A DNA stretch of 64,000 bases from contig CP119316.1 of assembly GCA_029202985.1 (NCBI GenBank), positions 1,798,001 to 1,862,000 of the forward strand. Direction: 5' to 3'. The position numbers and the translations under genes are program-made. The notes beneath the pieces are model-generated. The model did no database searches. It was given only the letters and a program-made list of their open reading frames with translations, and had not been told where the DNA came from. Source of the DNA: Candidatus Andeanibacterium colombiense. Its GTDB lineage: Bacteria > Pseudomonadota > Alphaproteobacteria > Sphingomonadales > Sphingomonadaceae. Below, piece after piece: positions 16,559 through 25,479 of the stretch. Positions within the stretch are counted from its first letter, which is position 1. Each line of letters starts with the position of its first letter.

Positions 16559-17521
16559 TCAGCGCGCGGTCACGAACAGCCACGGACCCACGCGGCGGCC
16601 CTGTGCGGCAACCCGGGCGAGCACCGCGTCGCGCGCGGCGGCCGGATCGGAAAGGTCGACCACGCCGGTGATCCGCCGGCCGGCCAAGGCGCCGTCCAGC
16701 AGCACCGGCCTGCCCGCGCCGTAGCGCGCGAGATCGCCGAGGATGTCCTCCAGCCGCTGGTCCACGAACTGCAGCCGGTGCTGGCGCCATGCGGCGACGC
16801 CCGGCGCCGCCTCGACCGGGCGGCTGCGGCCCGCACCGTCGAAGCGCGCCGCCTGGCCCTGCCCCAGTTGCAGCGCCCGTCCTCCCCCTGTGGTCAGTTC
16901 GACGCGGCCCTGCGACACCGCGACTTCGCCGCCCTGGCTGCGTTCCGCCACTTCGAAGGCAGTGCCGATGTCGCGCACCTGCGCATTATCGAGCGCCACA
17001 GTGAACGGCCGCGCCTCGTGCACCACATCGAACCAGGCGCGGCCCTTCAACAGGCGGATGCGGCGGCTGCCCGGATCGATCGCCACGTCGATCGCGCTGT
17101 CGGCATCGAGCGCGACCCTTGTGCCGTCGGCCAGCGTCAGTTCGCGCAGTTCTCCTGTGCCGGTGCTGGCATCGGCGACCGCGGCGATCCAAAGCCCGGG
17201 GGCATTGAGCGCGAGCACCAGCGCCAGCGACGCCGCGACGGCCCCGCTTGCCCCGCGCCATTTGCGCGCCGTGCGCGAGGCGGGAAGAACATCGGACGCT
17301 GGAAGCGGGGGCGTCACCTCGTCGAGGTCGGCCCACAGGCTTTCGATCTCGGCATAGGCGCGCTCGTGGGCCGGATTCTCATCGAGCCACAGCATGAAGC
17401 CCTCGGTCTCGGCGACGCCGGCTGTATCGTCGCGCAGGCGCGCGAACCATTCCAGCGCGGCCGCGGCCGCCGGATCTTCCGGCAGGAAACCGCCTTCGGG
17501 ATCGTGGTCTTCAGGGCTCAT
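16559..17521 (-). CDS. FecR-family anti-sigma regulator B
   Basis: A protein of 320 residues. The N-terminal sigma-binding segment reads ALEWFARLRDDTAGVAETEG then HERAYAEIESLW. A transmembrane helix (AVAASLALVLALNAPGLW) leads to the FecR domain (TLADGTRVALDADSAIDVAI; VRDIGTAFEVAERSQGGE) and a C-terminal STN-like region ending GPWLFVTAR. In the periplasmic core the common H-D-P-x-H/R-P-F motif is degenerate (VVHEARPFTVALD). The ATG at 17521 overlaps the sigma B stop by 11 bases, which implies translational coupling. Confidence 0.92.
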   Translation of the reverse strand: MSPEDHDPEGGFLPEDPAAAAALEWFARLRDDTAGVAETEGFMLWLDENPAHERAYAEIESLWADLDEVTPPLPASDVLPASRTARKWRGASGAVAASLALVLALNAPGLWIAAVADASTGTGELRELTLADGTRVALDADSAIDVAIDPGSRRIRLLKGRAWFDVVHEARPFTVALDNAQVRDIGTAFEVAERSQGGEVAVSQGRVELTTGGGRALQLGQGQAARFDGAGRSRPVEAAPGVAAWRQHRLQFVDQRLEDILGDLARYGAGRPVLLDGALAGRRITGVVDLSDPAAARDAVLARVAAQGRRVGPWLFVTAR

Positions 17522-18068
17522 GAGTGGGAAGACGCACGAGCGCGGGCGAAGCATTAGCCGGGCCGTCGATTTCCCGATGCGCGCGCATCGCCTCTCGGCA
17601 CAGGGCCAGCGCCTTCACCATATGCACCATCACCGTGTTCTTCGCGATGCCGAGCTGCTCCGCGATCTCCGAATAGCTCCTGCCCTCGTATTTGTGGAGC
17701 CGGAATACTTCGCGGGTGCGCGGCGGCAGCGCCTCGACCGCGGCCGCCAGCACGGCCAGTTCCTCGCGCGCCAGCAGCACCGCATCGGCCGCCGGGCATT
17801 CATCCGCGATCCCGGCCAGCGCATCCTCGCCGGCCGCATGGCGCAGCTTCGCGCGGCGGGCATGATCGATCACCAGATTGCGCGCGGTCGCGAACAGCCA
17901 CGCGCGCGGATTGAGCAGCGTGGCATTGTCCGGCAGGCCCGCCGCCCTGAGATAGGCTTCCTGGGTCAGATCCGCGGCGAGCGCCGGATCGCCGACGCGC
18001 CGCGTCAGGAACGCGGCAAGCTCGTCCCAATAGATCTCGATCCCTTGTGCTGCAGCTGCTGGCGGCAT
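17511..18068 (-). CDS. FecI-family ECF sigma factor B
   Basis: A protein of 185 residues with region 2 (LAADLTQEAYLRAAGL; NPRAWLFATARNLVIDHARR) and region 4 (LPPRTREVFRLHKYEGRSYS, EIAEQLGIAKNTVMVHMVKA). The ATG at 18068 has GGGGAA upstream. Its CGTT promoter element lies 26 bases upstream and is part of a 10-base inverted repeat (CCGCTCGTTC and GAACGAGCGG at 18076-18103). The gene overlaps FecR B. Confidence 0.92.
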   Translation of the reverse strand: MPPAAAAQGIEIYWDELAAFLTRRVGDPALAADLTQEAYLRAAGLPDNATLLNPRAWLFATARNLVIDHARRAKLRHAAGEDALAGIADECPAADAVLLAREELAVLAAAVEALPPRTREVFRLHKYEGRSYSEIAEQLGIAKNTVMVHMVKALALCREAMRAHREIDGPANASPALVRLPTHEP

Positions 18069-18094
18069 GGCTTCCCCGCTCGTTCCCTGGCTTG

Positions 18095-18121
18095 AACGAG
18101 CGGCGGGAGGCCGTGTAGCAA
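18095..18121 (-). promoter_or_regulatory. Shared CGTT-type promoter element upstream of sigma B
   Basis: Minus-strand TTGCTACA and CGCTCGTT with the 23-base spacing; the first eight bases match the sigma A site. The -10 part lies in a perfect 10-base inverted repeat with an 8-base loop (18076-18103). Confidence 0.7.
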
Positions 18122-18131
18122 CCGCGCGGGC

Positions 18132-20186
18132 TCAGGCCGCTATCCCGTAGCTGTCGAGCAAGGCGCGCGGATCGGGATCGCGCCCGCGGAAGGCGGCGAA
18201 GTTCTCGGCCGCGGTGCGCGTGGCCCCGCGCGACAGGATTTCGCCGCGCAGCGCTTCCCCGGTTTCCGGCGAAAGCCCGCCCGCCTCGCGGAACCGGCCA
18301 TAGGCGTCGGCCGAAAGCAGTTCCGCCCACAGATAGCTGTAATAGCCGGCCGAATAGCCCCCGGCGAAGATATGGCCGAAGGAGTGCGGGAAGCGGTGCC
18401 AGGCCGGCGCGTCGATCACCGCCACCTCGCCGCGCACCTGGGCGAGCGTTTCGAGCACGCGGCCGCCCGCGGAAGGATCGTAATCGCGGTGGAGCCTCAG
18501 ATCGAACAGTGCGAATTCCACCTGACGGCACAGCCTCAGGCCCGACTGGAAATTGCGCGCGGCGGTCATCCGGTCGAACAATTCGCGCGGCAACGGCTCG
18601 CCGGTTTCGACATGGCCGGAGAGCATCCACAGGCCGCTATGGTCCCACGCGAAGTTCTCCATCAGCTGGCTCGGCAGCTCGACCGCATCCCATTCCACCC
18701 CGCTGATCCCGCCGATCGACGGATAGTCGACCTCGGTCAGGATGTGATGGAGCACATGGCCGAATTCGTGGAGGAAGGTCACCACGTCGTCGTGGCGCAA
18801 TGTCGCGGGCTTGCCGCCGCTGGGACCGGCGAAATTGCAGGTCAGGAACGCGACCGGCAGATGCGCCTGGCCCAGCCCCGCGAAGCGCTGGCGGCATACG
18901 TCCATCCACGCCCCGCCGCGCTTCCCGTCGCGCGCGAACAGATCGACATAGACTCCGGCGATGGTCGCTCCGGCGCGGTCGAGCACATCGTAATAGCGCG
19001 CCTGTTCGTGCCACACGGGCACGTCGTTCCGCTCCGTGAAACGGATGCCGAACAGCTTCTCGATCAGGCCCATCGTGCCGGCGATCACCGTGTCGGCGGG
19101 GAAATAGGCCCGCAGCGCCTCGGCATCGAGAGCGAACGCGTCGCGCCGGACGCGTTCCGAGACGTAGGCGACGTCCCACGGTTCGAGCTCAGCGATCCCC
19201 AGCGCCGCCGCCGCCTCGCGCAGCTGCGCCAGATCCGCTTCGGCCGGAGCCCGCGCCTGTCCCGCGATGCCGAGAAGGAAGCACTCGACCTCGTCCGGCG
19301 ACGGCGCCATCTTGGTCGCGAGCGAGCGTTCCGCGCTCGAAGCGAAGCCGAGCAGCCGTGTCGCCTCGTGGCGCAGCGCCATGATCCGTTCGATCCGCGC
19401 GCCATTGTCGTATTGCCCGGCGTGCGGGCCCTGATCCGAAGCGCGGGTCACGCTCGCTTCGTAGAGCTGGAAGCGCAGCGCGCGCGAAACCGCGTAGGTC
19501 ATCACCGCCTGGACATCCGGCCCTTTGATCCCGATCCGCCAGCCGTCTATCGCGGCCTCCGCCGCCGCGGCGCGGAAGCGAGCCACATCGCCTTCCGGGA
19601 TTCCTTCGATCATCGCCGCGTCGGTCACGTCGACATGGAACGCATCGGTCGCGTCGAGCACCGCGTTGGAGAAATCGGTGCCAAGCTGCGCCAGCTCGAT
19701 CGCGACCTCGCGGAACCGGTCGCGCTCCTCGCCGTCGAGGCTCACGCCCGACAATTCGAAGTCGCGCAAGGCCAGCGCCCGCAGGCGGCGCTGCGGCACG
19801 GTCCATTCCTCTTCGCTCTCGCCCCAGCGCGCGGCGACGATCGCATCGTAGAGCGCGCGGTTCTGGCTGACCCACATGCCGTGCTCGGTCAGTACCTGGT
19901 GCGCTTTGGCATAGGCATCACGCAGCGCCGGCGTGTCGGCCACCGAATGCAGGTGCCCGATCGGGCTCCACATATGCGCCAGCTCGAGATCGGCCGCCTC
20001 GCGCGCCAGCAGCACGCTCTCGAAATTGCGCTCGTTGCTTTCGCAGATCCGCTCGATGGCTGCGCGGTGAAGCGCGACCGCATCGGCCAGCTGCGGCTCG
20101 ATCGATGCGGGCACGATGCGATCGAACGGCGCGAAATCGCTGCGCTGTATGGCGGGGGCGGCAGCGGCGGCGGGAAGATCGTTCAC
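18132..20186 (-). CDS. M3-family oligopeptidase (oligopeptidase A-like)
   Basis: A protein of 684 residues with no signal peptide, so probably cytoplasmic. The zinc site HEFGH starts near residue 473, and the third ligand glutamate lies about 30 residues on in VELPSQLMENF, the arrangement of thimet oligopeptidase/oligopeptidase A enzymes. The C-terminal FGHIFAGGYSAGYYSYLWAE matches the substrate-binding tyrosine loop of the family. These enzymes cut short peptides, including signal-peptide fragments and imported peptides. The GTG at 20186 was chosen because GGAG lies seven bases upstream and it gives the normal family length; longer frames run into the promoter. The gene carries the shared CGTT element of the TonB system. 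Confidence 0.93.
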   Translation of the reverse strand: MNDLPAAAAAPAIQRSDFAPFDRIVPASIEPQLADAVALHRAAIERICESNERNFESVLLAREAADLELAHMWSPIGHLHSVADTPALRDAYAKAHQVLTEHGMWVSQNRALYDAIVAARWGESEEEWTVPQRRLRALALRDFELSGVSLDGEERDRFREVAIELAQLGTDFSNAVLDATDAFHVDVTDAAMIEGIPEGDVARFRAAAAEAAIDGWRIGIKGPDVQAVMTYAVSRALRFQLYEASVTRASDQGPHAGQYDNGARIERIMALRHEATRLLGFASSAERSLATKMAPSPDEVECFLLGIAGQARAPAEADLAQLREAAAALGIAELEPWDVAYVSERVRRDAFALDAEALRAYFPADTVIAGTMGLIEKLFGIRFTERNDVPVWHEQARYYDVLDRAGATIAGVYVDLFARDGKRGGAWMDVCRQRFAGLGQAHLPVAFLTCNFAGPSGGKPATLRHDDVVTFLHEFGHVLHHILTEVDYPSIGGISGVEWDAVELPSQLMENFAWDHSGLWMLSGHVETGEPLPRELFDRMTAARNFQSGLRLCRQVEFALFDLRLHRDYDPSAGGRVLETLAQVRGEVAVIDAPAWHRFPHSFGHIFAGGYSAGYYSYLWAELLSADAYGRFREAGGLSPETGEALRGEILSRGATRTAAENFAAFRGRDPDPRALLDSYGIAA

Positions 20187-20227
20187 GAAAATACTCCTTG
20201 CGCGGCCGATCGCCCGCTTCATCTGGA

Positions 20228-20254
20228 AACGAACCGCAAGCCGCCGGGCCGCAA
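20228..20254 (-). promoter_or_regulatory. Shared CGTT-type promoter element upstream of M3 peptidase
   Basis: Minus-strand TTGCGGCC and GGTTCGTT at the 23-base spacing, ending 41 bases before the GTG start. It lies in the region shared with the divergent MarR gene. Confidence 0.6.
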
Positions 20255-20331
20255 ATAGCAAATTGCGGCAAATCGGACTGAAATATCGACCCGCCTCGCT
20301 CGTTTCTTCTGCAACGTTGGAAACGGACAAG

Positions 20332-20730
20332 ATGGCGCGAGACAGCGAAGCAGATGACAGGCGCTACGATGCCGGCGGCACGACGCCCGACGGGCAGCTG
20401 CTGCCCTTCGCCAAGGCGCTTGGGCGCGAGCTGCGGATGCGGTCGGAACTCGATCCGCTGCTCGACGATGCACGCTGGATGATCCTGCTCGACATCTATC
20501 TGGCGATGGGAGAGGCGCGCGAGATCCCGTTCATGAGCGCCGCGCATGCGAGCCGCGTCGCGGTGTCGACCGCGCAGCGCTACATCCACGAGATGATCGA
20601 CGCCGGGCTGATCGAACAGCACCGCTCCGGCGCCGACCAGCGCATCACCCATGTCAGCCTGACCGGAGCCGGCATCGGCCTGGTCCAGAAGATGCTGTCC
20701 GATGCAGCCGCGCTGCGCGCGCGCCGCTGA
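20332..20730 (+). CDS. MarR/winged-helix-type regulator 1
   Basis: A protein of 132 residues. The middle holds a winged-helix motif (MILLDIYLAMGEAREIPFMS, AAHASRVAVSTAQRYIHEMI) followed by a wing with LIEQHRSGADQRITHVSLTG, typical of MarR-like DNA-binding proteins. The ATG at 20332 follows TTGGAAACGG. It is divergent from the M3 peptidase gene and may regulate it. A second MarR gene follows after 17 bases. Its ligand is unknown. Confidence 0.8.
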   Translation: MARDSEADDRRYDAGGTTPDGQLLPFAKALGRELRMRSELDPLLDDARWMILLDIYLAMGEAREIPFMSAAHASRVAVSTAQRYIHEMIDAGLIEQHRSGADQRITHVSLTGAGIGLVQKMLSDAAALRARR

Positions 20731-20747
20731 AGGAAGAAAGACCGCCC

Positions 20748-21245
20748 ATGCTCGAACGCCTGCTGATCTACCGCCTGTGCAATCTGTCGCGCGGCATCCG
20801 CCAGATCGCCGCCCGCGACATTCTCGCGCCGCTCGATCTCGATCTGCGCGACTGGTTCGTGCTCGCCGCGGTGGGCGAACTCGGTTCGTGTCCGCAGCGC
20901 GATGTCGCCCGGCGAATCCAGATGGACAAGGTCGCGGTCAACCGCGCCGCCGCCCGGCTCAAGAAGCGTGGGCTGCTGGGCCGGGAGCACAACAGCTTCG
21001 ACGGCCGTTCGCATCTGCTGCGGCTGACCGACCTCGGCTGGGAAGTGCTGACAACCTCGGCGATCGCGCTCGGCGCGGTCGAACGCGAGCTGCTTGGCGA
21101 CCTCGCGACCGGCCGCAACGCGTCACTCGACGGCGCACTGGCCCGGCTGGAGGCAGCGCTGCGTCGACTGGAACGGACCGCTCCGCCCGCAGGGCAGCAG
21201 CCCGTTCCTGCAAGGACGCGGCGGCCGGAGCTGGTCGCGGGCTGA
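20748..21245 (+). CDS. MarR-family transcriptional regulator 2
   Basis: A protein of 165 residues with a clear MarR fold: N-terminal dimerisation helix (RLCNLSRGIRQIAARD), recognition region (CPQRDVARRIQMDKVAVNRA, AARLKKRGLLGREHNSFDGR) and wing (RSHLLRLTDLGWEVL). The C-terminal 25 residues are proline- and arginine-rich and look disordered. It is probably cotranscribed with regulator 1. The tandem arrangement of two related regulators is unusual, and target genes cannot be read from sequence beyond the adjacent peptidase. Confidence 0.88.
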   Translation: MLERLLIYRLCNLSRGIRQIAARDILAPLDLDLRDWFVLAAVGELGSCPQRDVARRIQMDKVAVNRAAARLKKRGLLGREHNSFDGRSHLLRLTDLGWEVLTTSAIALGAVERELLGDLATGRNASLDGALARLEAALRRLERTAPPAGQQPVPARTRRPELVAG

Positions 21246-21460
21246 GCTGGAGTGCGGGGGTCACAAAACTAGCTTTCTTTGTGCATATGACGCATCGATA
21301 TTTTTCAGAAACTTCCATTACTTCAATGATATAACAATCATCCGCGCGCGGAATTCGCAGCGTGACCGAGAATCGACGATTGCAAGGAGCCGCGTGGAGC
21401 ATGGCAAGCTGGCTGCCTGTACGAAAACGCTTTCGGCGTCATTTGCATAGCGGGAACGGA

Positions 21461-21486
21461 AAGGGCGGCCCCCGCGGGCCGCCCTT
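21461..21486. terminator. Bidirectional terminator between MarR 2 and receptor C
   Basis: A perfect 10-base stem AAGGGCGGCC/GGCCGCCCTT with a six-base loop between convergent genes. The 21246-21518 gap holds nothing else but a stretch (about 21370-21440) resembling the 3-prime flank of receptor B. Confidence 0.75.
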
Positions 21487-21518
21487 CCTGTTTCGGCGAT
21501 GGCCGTTTCAGCCACAGC

Positions 21519-24305
21519 CTACCATTTGGCGCGAAGCGTCGCGGTGTAGCTGCGCGGGGCACCGTACCAGTTGCCGTTCACGGGGAATTCCCCGACAGTC
21601 TGATAGTATATTTTGTCAAATAAATTTTGTAAATTGATCGCCAACGACCATTTTTCAGACAAACGATAGTCTATTCTCGCCGAGATAACTGCATGGCCTG
21701 GAACAGTGAAATTATACGGCTGTTGCGGGACTTCACATACTCTATAGTTCGGATATTCTGGGTAAGGCACATCGTAATCGCCCGTGCAGACGGTCCCCGA
21801 ATAGTAAGCCGACGATTGTCCATCGACGCCACCCGAAAGCGTCAGACCTGAAATTAATCCCTTCTGCCCCGCCGTGCCGAAATCGTAACTCATCCACAAC
21901 TTATAGAGATGCTTCGGCTGAATCGTGACGAAAGGCTCGCCCGAAGTGCCATATAACGCGCTGCCGTTCTCTTGCTTGTTCTCGCTATAGGTATAGCTAG
22001 CGGAAATCTGCCAACCAGATGCAATCTCTCCAGCGACCTCGATATCGATGCCCTTGCTGCGTTGCACTGCCTCAGGATCGGCGATCCAGCAGCAGGATGT
22101 GTTGCCGAGATTTTCAGACGGGTAGGTTGGATCAAAAACGGCAAAACCCTTCTTCTCAATCCGATACGCCGCGAGCGACAAGTTGAGACGCCCGCCGTTA
22201 GCTGCCCATTTGAGCCCGGCTTCCCAGTTCGATCCTGTAACTGGCGGCAACGGATTTCGGCTGTGATCGAGTGCCCAGTCTTGGTTCTGATAGATGTCGG
22301 TATAACCCGCGTAGGCGGTCAGGGTCTTCGTCACATCGAATGACAGGCTGATGGGCGGCGGCCAACTGAAATCATGACCGAGGGATTGCGAAGTGGATGT
22401 GTTGTAGACATCGCCGATTTGCATACCGGTGCAATCGGCCAAGTTCGTGCAGAGATCTTCATTCGTTGATATATTCTCATATCGACTCCACCGGATGGCG
22501 GTGAGTAGATGCAGGCGGTCGAAAGCGGTCAACCGCTGGCTAATGTATGCGCTTGATTGGGTCTGGCCGTTTTTGGGATAGCGAGCGATAGGCAACGTAT
22601 CGACTGGCTCGGTATAGAGCGGATCGCTGGGATCGAAATTAAACACGTCGATCGGTGGTCTGGACGCGATACTGCCCATGGGACAGCCGACGCCCGAACA
22701 ATAAATCGGGCCGCCGGGGTAGGGTTGATAGGGACTGGCCGGTGTGGGATTTACAAGAGCTCCATAGAAGAGCTGCCCCCCTCCATCGGTCTTGACCCGA
22801 TTGCCCCCGATAGTAACTTCCTGCCGCTGGCCAAACAGCTCGAATGCACCTGAAAGCGTGGCCTCCGCCGAGAACTGTTTGCTAGCATAGTCATTGAGGA
22901 TTCCGCCAAACTCAGGGCCCGCCAGTGAAAACGGGCTGACTGCATTCCCACTGAAGCCTAACTTCTGATAGCTCGACTGGCGGTTGTGGGTGAGGTTGAG
23001 TTCGAACGTCCAATCCTCACCGATTTTCTGTTCGACGCCGCCGAAAATCTCGGTCGTCTCGAAATTCCAGCGGTTCCAAGGGAAAACGAGTGAGGTCGAG
23101 CGCGGTAGTCCGAGATCGCCACCATTCCAGTAACGCGGCAGGCCGCCTTGCCACGGCAAACTGTTCTGCCTGGTATAACTGATGCCCGCAGTCAGCAGCG
23201 TGGTCGGGCTCGCATCGAACTCAGCAACGCCATAGATCAGAGTCTTATTATCTTTGGCGGTGTCGTAAAAATAGTGATTGTCCTGATAGGTCATCACCAT
23301 ACGCCCACGCAATTTGCCATCGAGCGCCAGTGGCGAGGTAGCGTCGGCAACCACTCGATAGTTCTGCCAACTGCCCGCCTGTGCCTCAACGCTGAACTGT
23401 GAATGGTCGAGCGGCTTCTTGCGGACGAGGTTCACCGTGCCGCTGGGGTCGCCGTAGGCTCCGAATTCCCCCGCTGCGCCGCGCAGCAATTCGACGTGGT
23501 CATAGATCGACATATCGATCTGAGGGTAGAAACCGTACTGTGTTGAGAGTGGTGCGCCGCCGTCTACCTGAATGCTGGTTATTTCAAAGCCTCGAGAGTA
23601 GAATGTGTTCACCAAACTCGAGCTTCCCTGCACCAGCGTAATCCCCGGAAGCTTGGCCATCGCCGTCGTAAAATCGGTGATATTCTGCTGCGCCAGCCGC
23701 TCACTGGTCAGGACCGAGATCGACTGCGGCACATCCTTCAATGCCTGCGGGACCTTGCTGCCGATCGTCAGCGCCCCGCTGGTAAAACTCCCGGTCCCCT
23801 CGGTCGCGGTAATATCGCGCGAGCCATTGACCCCGTTCACCCCGGCCGCCTGCCCGGCCCCGCCGAAGTAGGGCGAACCGCTACCCTGCACGCCCTCGAC
23901 GCTGACCACGCCGGTGACCACTTCCCCGTCGTTTCCCCCCGCGCTCGCCTTGACCAGCGTCACGACTCCGGCGCGCAGGTACTGGAAGGTGTAGCCGGTG
24001 CCGGCGGTGAGCCGGGCGAGCGCCGCGTCGGCACTCATCCGGCCCTTCACGCCCGGCGAAGCGATCTGGCCGGCGTCTTCCTGCGAATAGACGATCTGCA
24101 GCCCGGTCTCCGCCGCGAAGGCGGTAAGCGCCGAGGAGAGGCTCTGGCCGGCGATGTTGAAATCGTAGCTCTTCTGCGCTGCGTCGCTGGTCTTGCCGCT
24201 CTGGGCGGCGGCCGGCGCCTCCAGCAGCGGCACGGCGGAAAGGCAGGTGAGCGACAGGCACAGGGTCTTGAGCGCGCGGATGCGCGCGGAATTCGTCCGC
24301 TTCAT
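21519..24305 (-). CDS. TonB-dependent transducer receptor C
   Basis: A protein of 928 residues with signal peptide, STN domain (YDFNIAGQSLSSALTAFAAE onwards), TonB-box-like EVVTG and a full plug and barrel. The block from VEGVQG to LPGITLVQG is almost identical to the other receptors, with a Gly-Ser insertion (VQGSGSPYFGG) that only receptors I and, as Asn-Gly, J also have. The loop after LPRST is SLVFPWNR (no CxC), but C-S-G-V-G-C, CTNLADC, the CC pair (TSCCWIADPE) and a late C...C loop are present. It is the receptor of the sigma C/FecR C pair upstream, whose promoter it shares. Confidence 0.95.
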   Translation of the reverse strand: MKRTNSARIRALKTLCLSLTCLSAVPLLEAPAAAQSGKTSDAAQKSYDFNIAGQSLSSALTAFAAETGLQIVYSQEDAGQIASPGVKGRMSADAALARLTAGTGYTFQYLRAGVVTLVKASAGGNDGEVVTGVVSVEGVQGSGSPYFGGAGQAAGVNGVNGSRDITATEGTGSFTSGALTIGSKVPQALKDVPQSISVLTSERLAQQNITDFTTAMAKLPGITLVQGSSSLVNTFYSRGFEITSIQVDGGAPLSTQYGFYPQIDMSIYDHVELLRGAAGEFGAYGDPSGTVNLVRKKPLDHSQFSVEAQAGSWQNYRVVADATSPLALDGKLRGRMVMTYQDNHYFYDTAKDNKTLIYGVAEFDASPTTLLTAGISYTRQNSLPWQGGLPRYWNGGDLGLPRSTSLVFPWNRWNFETTEIFGGVEQKIGEDWTFELNLTHNRQSSYQKLGFSGNAVSPFSLAGPEFGGILNDYASKQFSAEATLSGAFELFGQRQEVTIGGNRVKTDGGGQLFYGALVNPTPASPYQPYPGGPIYCSGVGCPMGSIASRPPIDVFNFDPSDPLYTEPVDTLPIARYPKNGQTQSSAYISQRLTAFDRLHLLTAIRWSRYENISTNEDLCTNLADCTGMQIGDVYNTSTSQSLGHDFSWPPPISLSFDVTKTLTAYAGYTDIYQNQDWALDHSRNPLPPVTGSNWEAGLKWAANGGRLNLSLAAYRIEKKGFAVFDPTYPSENLGNTSCCWIADPEAVQRSKGIDIEVAGEIASGWQISASYTYSENKQENGSALYGTSGEPFVTIQPKHLYKLWMSYDFGTAGQKGLISGLTLSGGVDGQSSAYYSGTVCTGDYDVPYPEYPNYRVCEVPQQPYNFTVPGHAVISARIDYRLSEKWSLAINLQNLFDKIYYQTVGEFPVNGNWYGAPRSYTATLRAKW

Positions 24306-24351
24306 GAAATTACCCCCATAGGTCCGAGAAGAGCCTTTGGCTTCTTCAACG

Positions 24352-24381
24352 GGTCTAACGGACGGGTAAGGAGAAACCCCC
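24352..24381 (-). promoter_or_regulatory. Cassette C promoter copy upstream of receptor C
   Basis: Minus-strand GGGGGTTTC then CGTTAGACC, 21 bases from GGGGGT to CGTTAG. The sigma C gene has GGGGGTATT and CGTTAGGCC at the same spacing, with further matches between them. Confidence 0.65.
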
Positions 24382-24386
24382 AGAGC

Positions 24387-24410
24387 GGACTCAAGACCGG
24401 TCTTGAGTCC
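24387..24410. repeat. Perfect 24-base palindrome upstream of receptor C
   Basis: GGACTCAAGACC is followed directly by its exact reverse complement. It lies just upstream of the receptor C promoter copy and downstream of FecR C. There is no T-run on the minus strand, so a simple terminator is unlikely. An operator for a dimeric regulator is possible. Confidence 0.6.
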
Positions 24411-24516
24411 CTGCGCGGGCAGGCAGCCCGGGCGGCATGAGGCAGGCGCTGGACGGCCTGAGGCCCCCGCCCGCGCGGGGGATCGGAAATGTGGCCGGGG
24501 GTCCCCGCGCTCCGGA

Positions 24517-25479
24517 TCAATAAAGCACCACCATGCCGCCGGGCAGATCGAGGCTGCGCAAGCCGGTCTGCTTTTCCAGCGTGCGGATCACGTCGTCGGT
24601 GTCCTTCGTGCCGAACACCCCGCTGATCGTCTCCCCGGCATAGGCGCGGTTGGCGACATAGATGTGTCCGCTGCGATAGCGGTTGAGTTCGGCCACCACC
24701 TCGTCGAGCCGGGCCGTGTAGAATACCATCTGGCCGCGCCGCCAGGCCGAGACCGCGAGCGCGTCGAAATTCGGCTGCGCCTGGACCCGCCCGCCCTCGA
24801 CGAAGCCCTGTTGCCCGGCGGTCAGGCGGATTTCCTTCCCGCCGCGTTGCGCACCCAGCCGCACGATCCCGCCTTCGACCGTGACCACCGTCTGCTCGCG
24901 GTCGATCTTGACGTTGAAATGGGTGCCGACCACGGTCACCCGCGCATCGCCCGCGCCGATCACGAACGGCCGGGCCTTGTTCTTCGCGACATCGAAGAAC
25001 GCCTCACCGCGCATCAGCGTCACGTCGCGGCGGGCGCGCGAGAAGCGTTCGTCGAGCGCGGCACCGCTGTTGAGCGTTACCAGCGTTCCGTCGGCCAGCC
25101 GCACACGGTGCTGCTGGCCCGCGGGGGCGGTGTCATCGGCCAGCAGTGCGACCGTCAGCGCCTCGCGCTGGGCGATGCCGGTGAGCGCCAGTACCAGCGA
25201 GGCGGCGAGCGCGGCGACGCTCCACCGCCGGCGCAACGCGCTGCGCCGGCGGTCGGCGGCGAGTTCGGCCGCCGCCGGCGCGCGCACGCCCTCGCTCAGC
25301 GCCTCCATCTCGGCCAATGCGAAATGCCGCGCGGGCTGTCCGGCAAGCCAGCCGCGGAAGCCTTCGAGATCGGCCTCCTCGGCGCTTTCACGCAGGCGCA
25401 TGATCCATCCCGCCGCTTCCTCGTACATCTCGGTCGTCGGTTCGAGGCTGTCGCCTTCCTTGAACTGGGTTATGGCCAT
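24517..25479 (-). CDS. FecR-family anti-sigma regulator C
   Basis: A protein of 320 residues with DUF4880 segment (AAGWIMRLRESAEEADLEGF), transmembrane helix (VAALAASLVLALTGIA), FecR domain (RLADGTLVTLNSGAALDERF; ARVTVVGTHFNVKID) and a C-terminal region (LNRYRSGHIYVANRAYAGET) ending in LPGGMVVLY. The ending and the ATGGCC start overlapping the sigma stop place it in the same subclass as FecR F, G, I and J. The start overlaps sigma C by 10 bases. Confidence 0.93.
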   Translation of the reverse strand: MAITQFKEGDSLEPTTEMYEEAAGWIMRLRESAEEADLEGFRGWLAGQPARHFALAEMEALSEGVRAPAAAELAADRRRSALRRRWSVAALAASLVLALTGIAQREALTVALLADDTAPAGQQHRVRLADGTLVTLNSGAALDERFSRARRDVTLMRGEAFFDVAKNKARPFVIGAGDARVTVVGTHFNVKIDREQTVVTVEGGIVRLGAQRGGKEIRLTAGQQGFVEGGRVQAQPNFDALAVSAWRRGQMVFYTARLDEVVAELNRYRSGHIYVANRAYAGETISGVFGTKDTDDVIRTLEKQTGLRSLDLPGGMVVLY

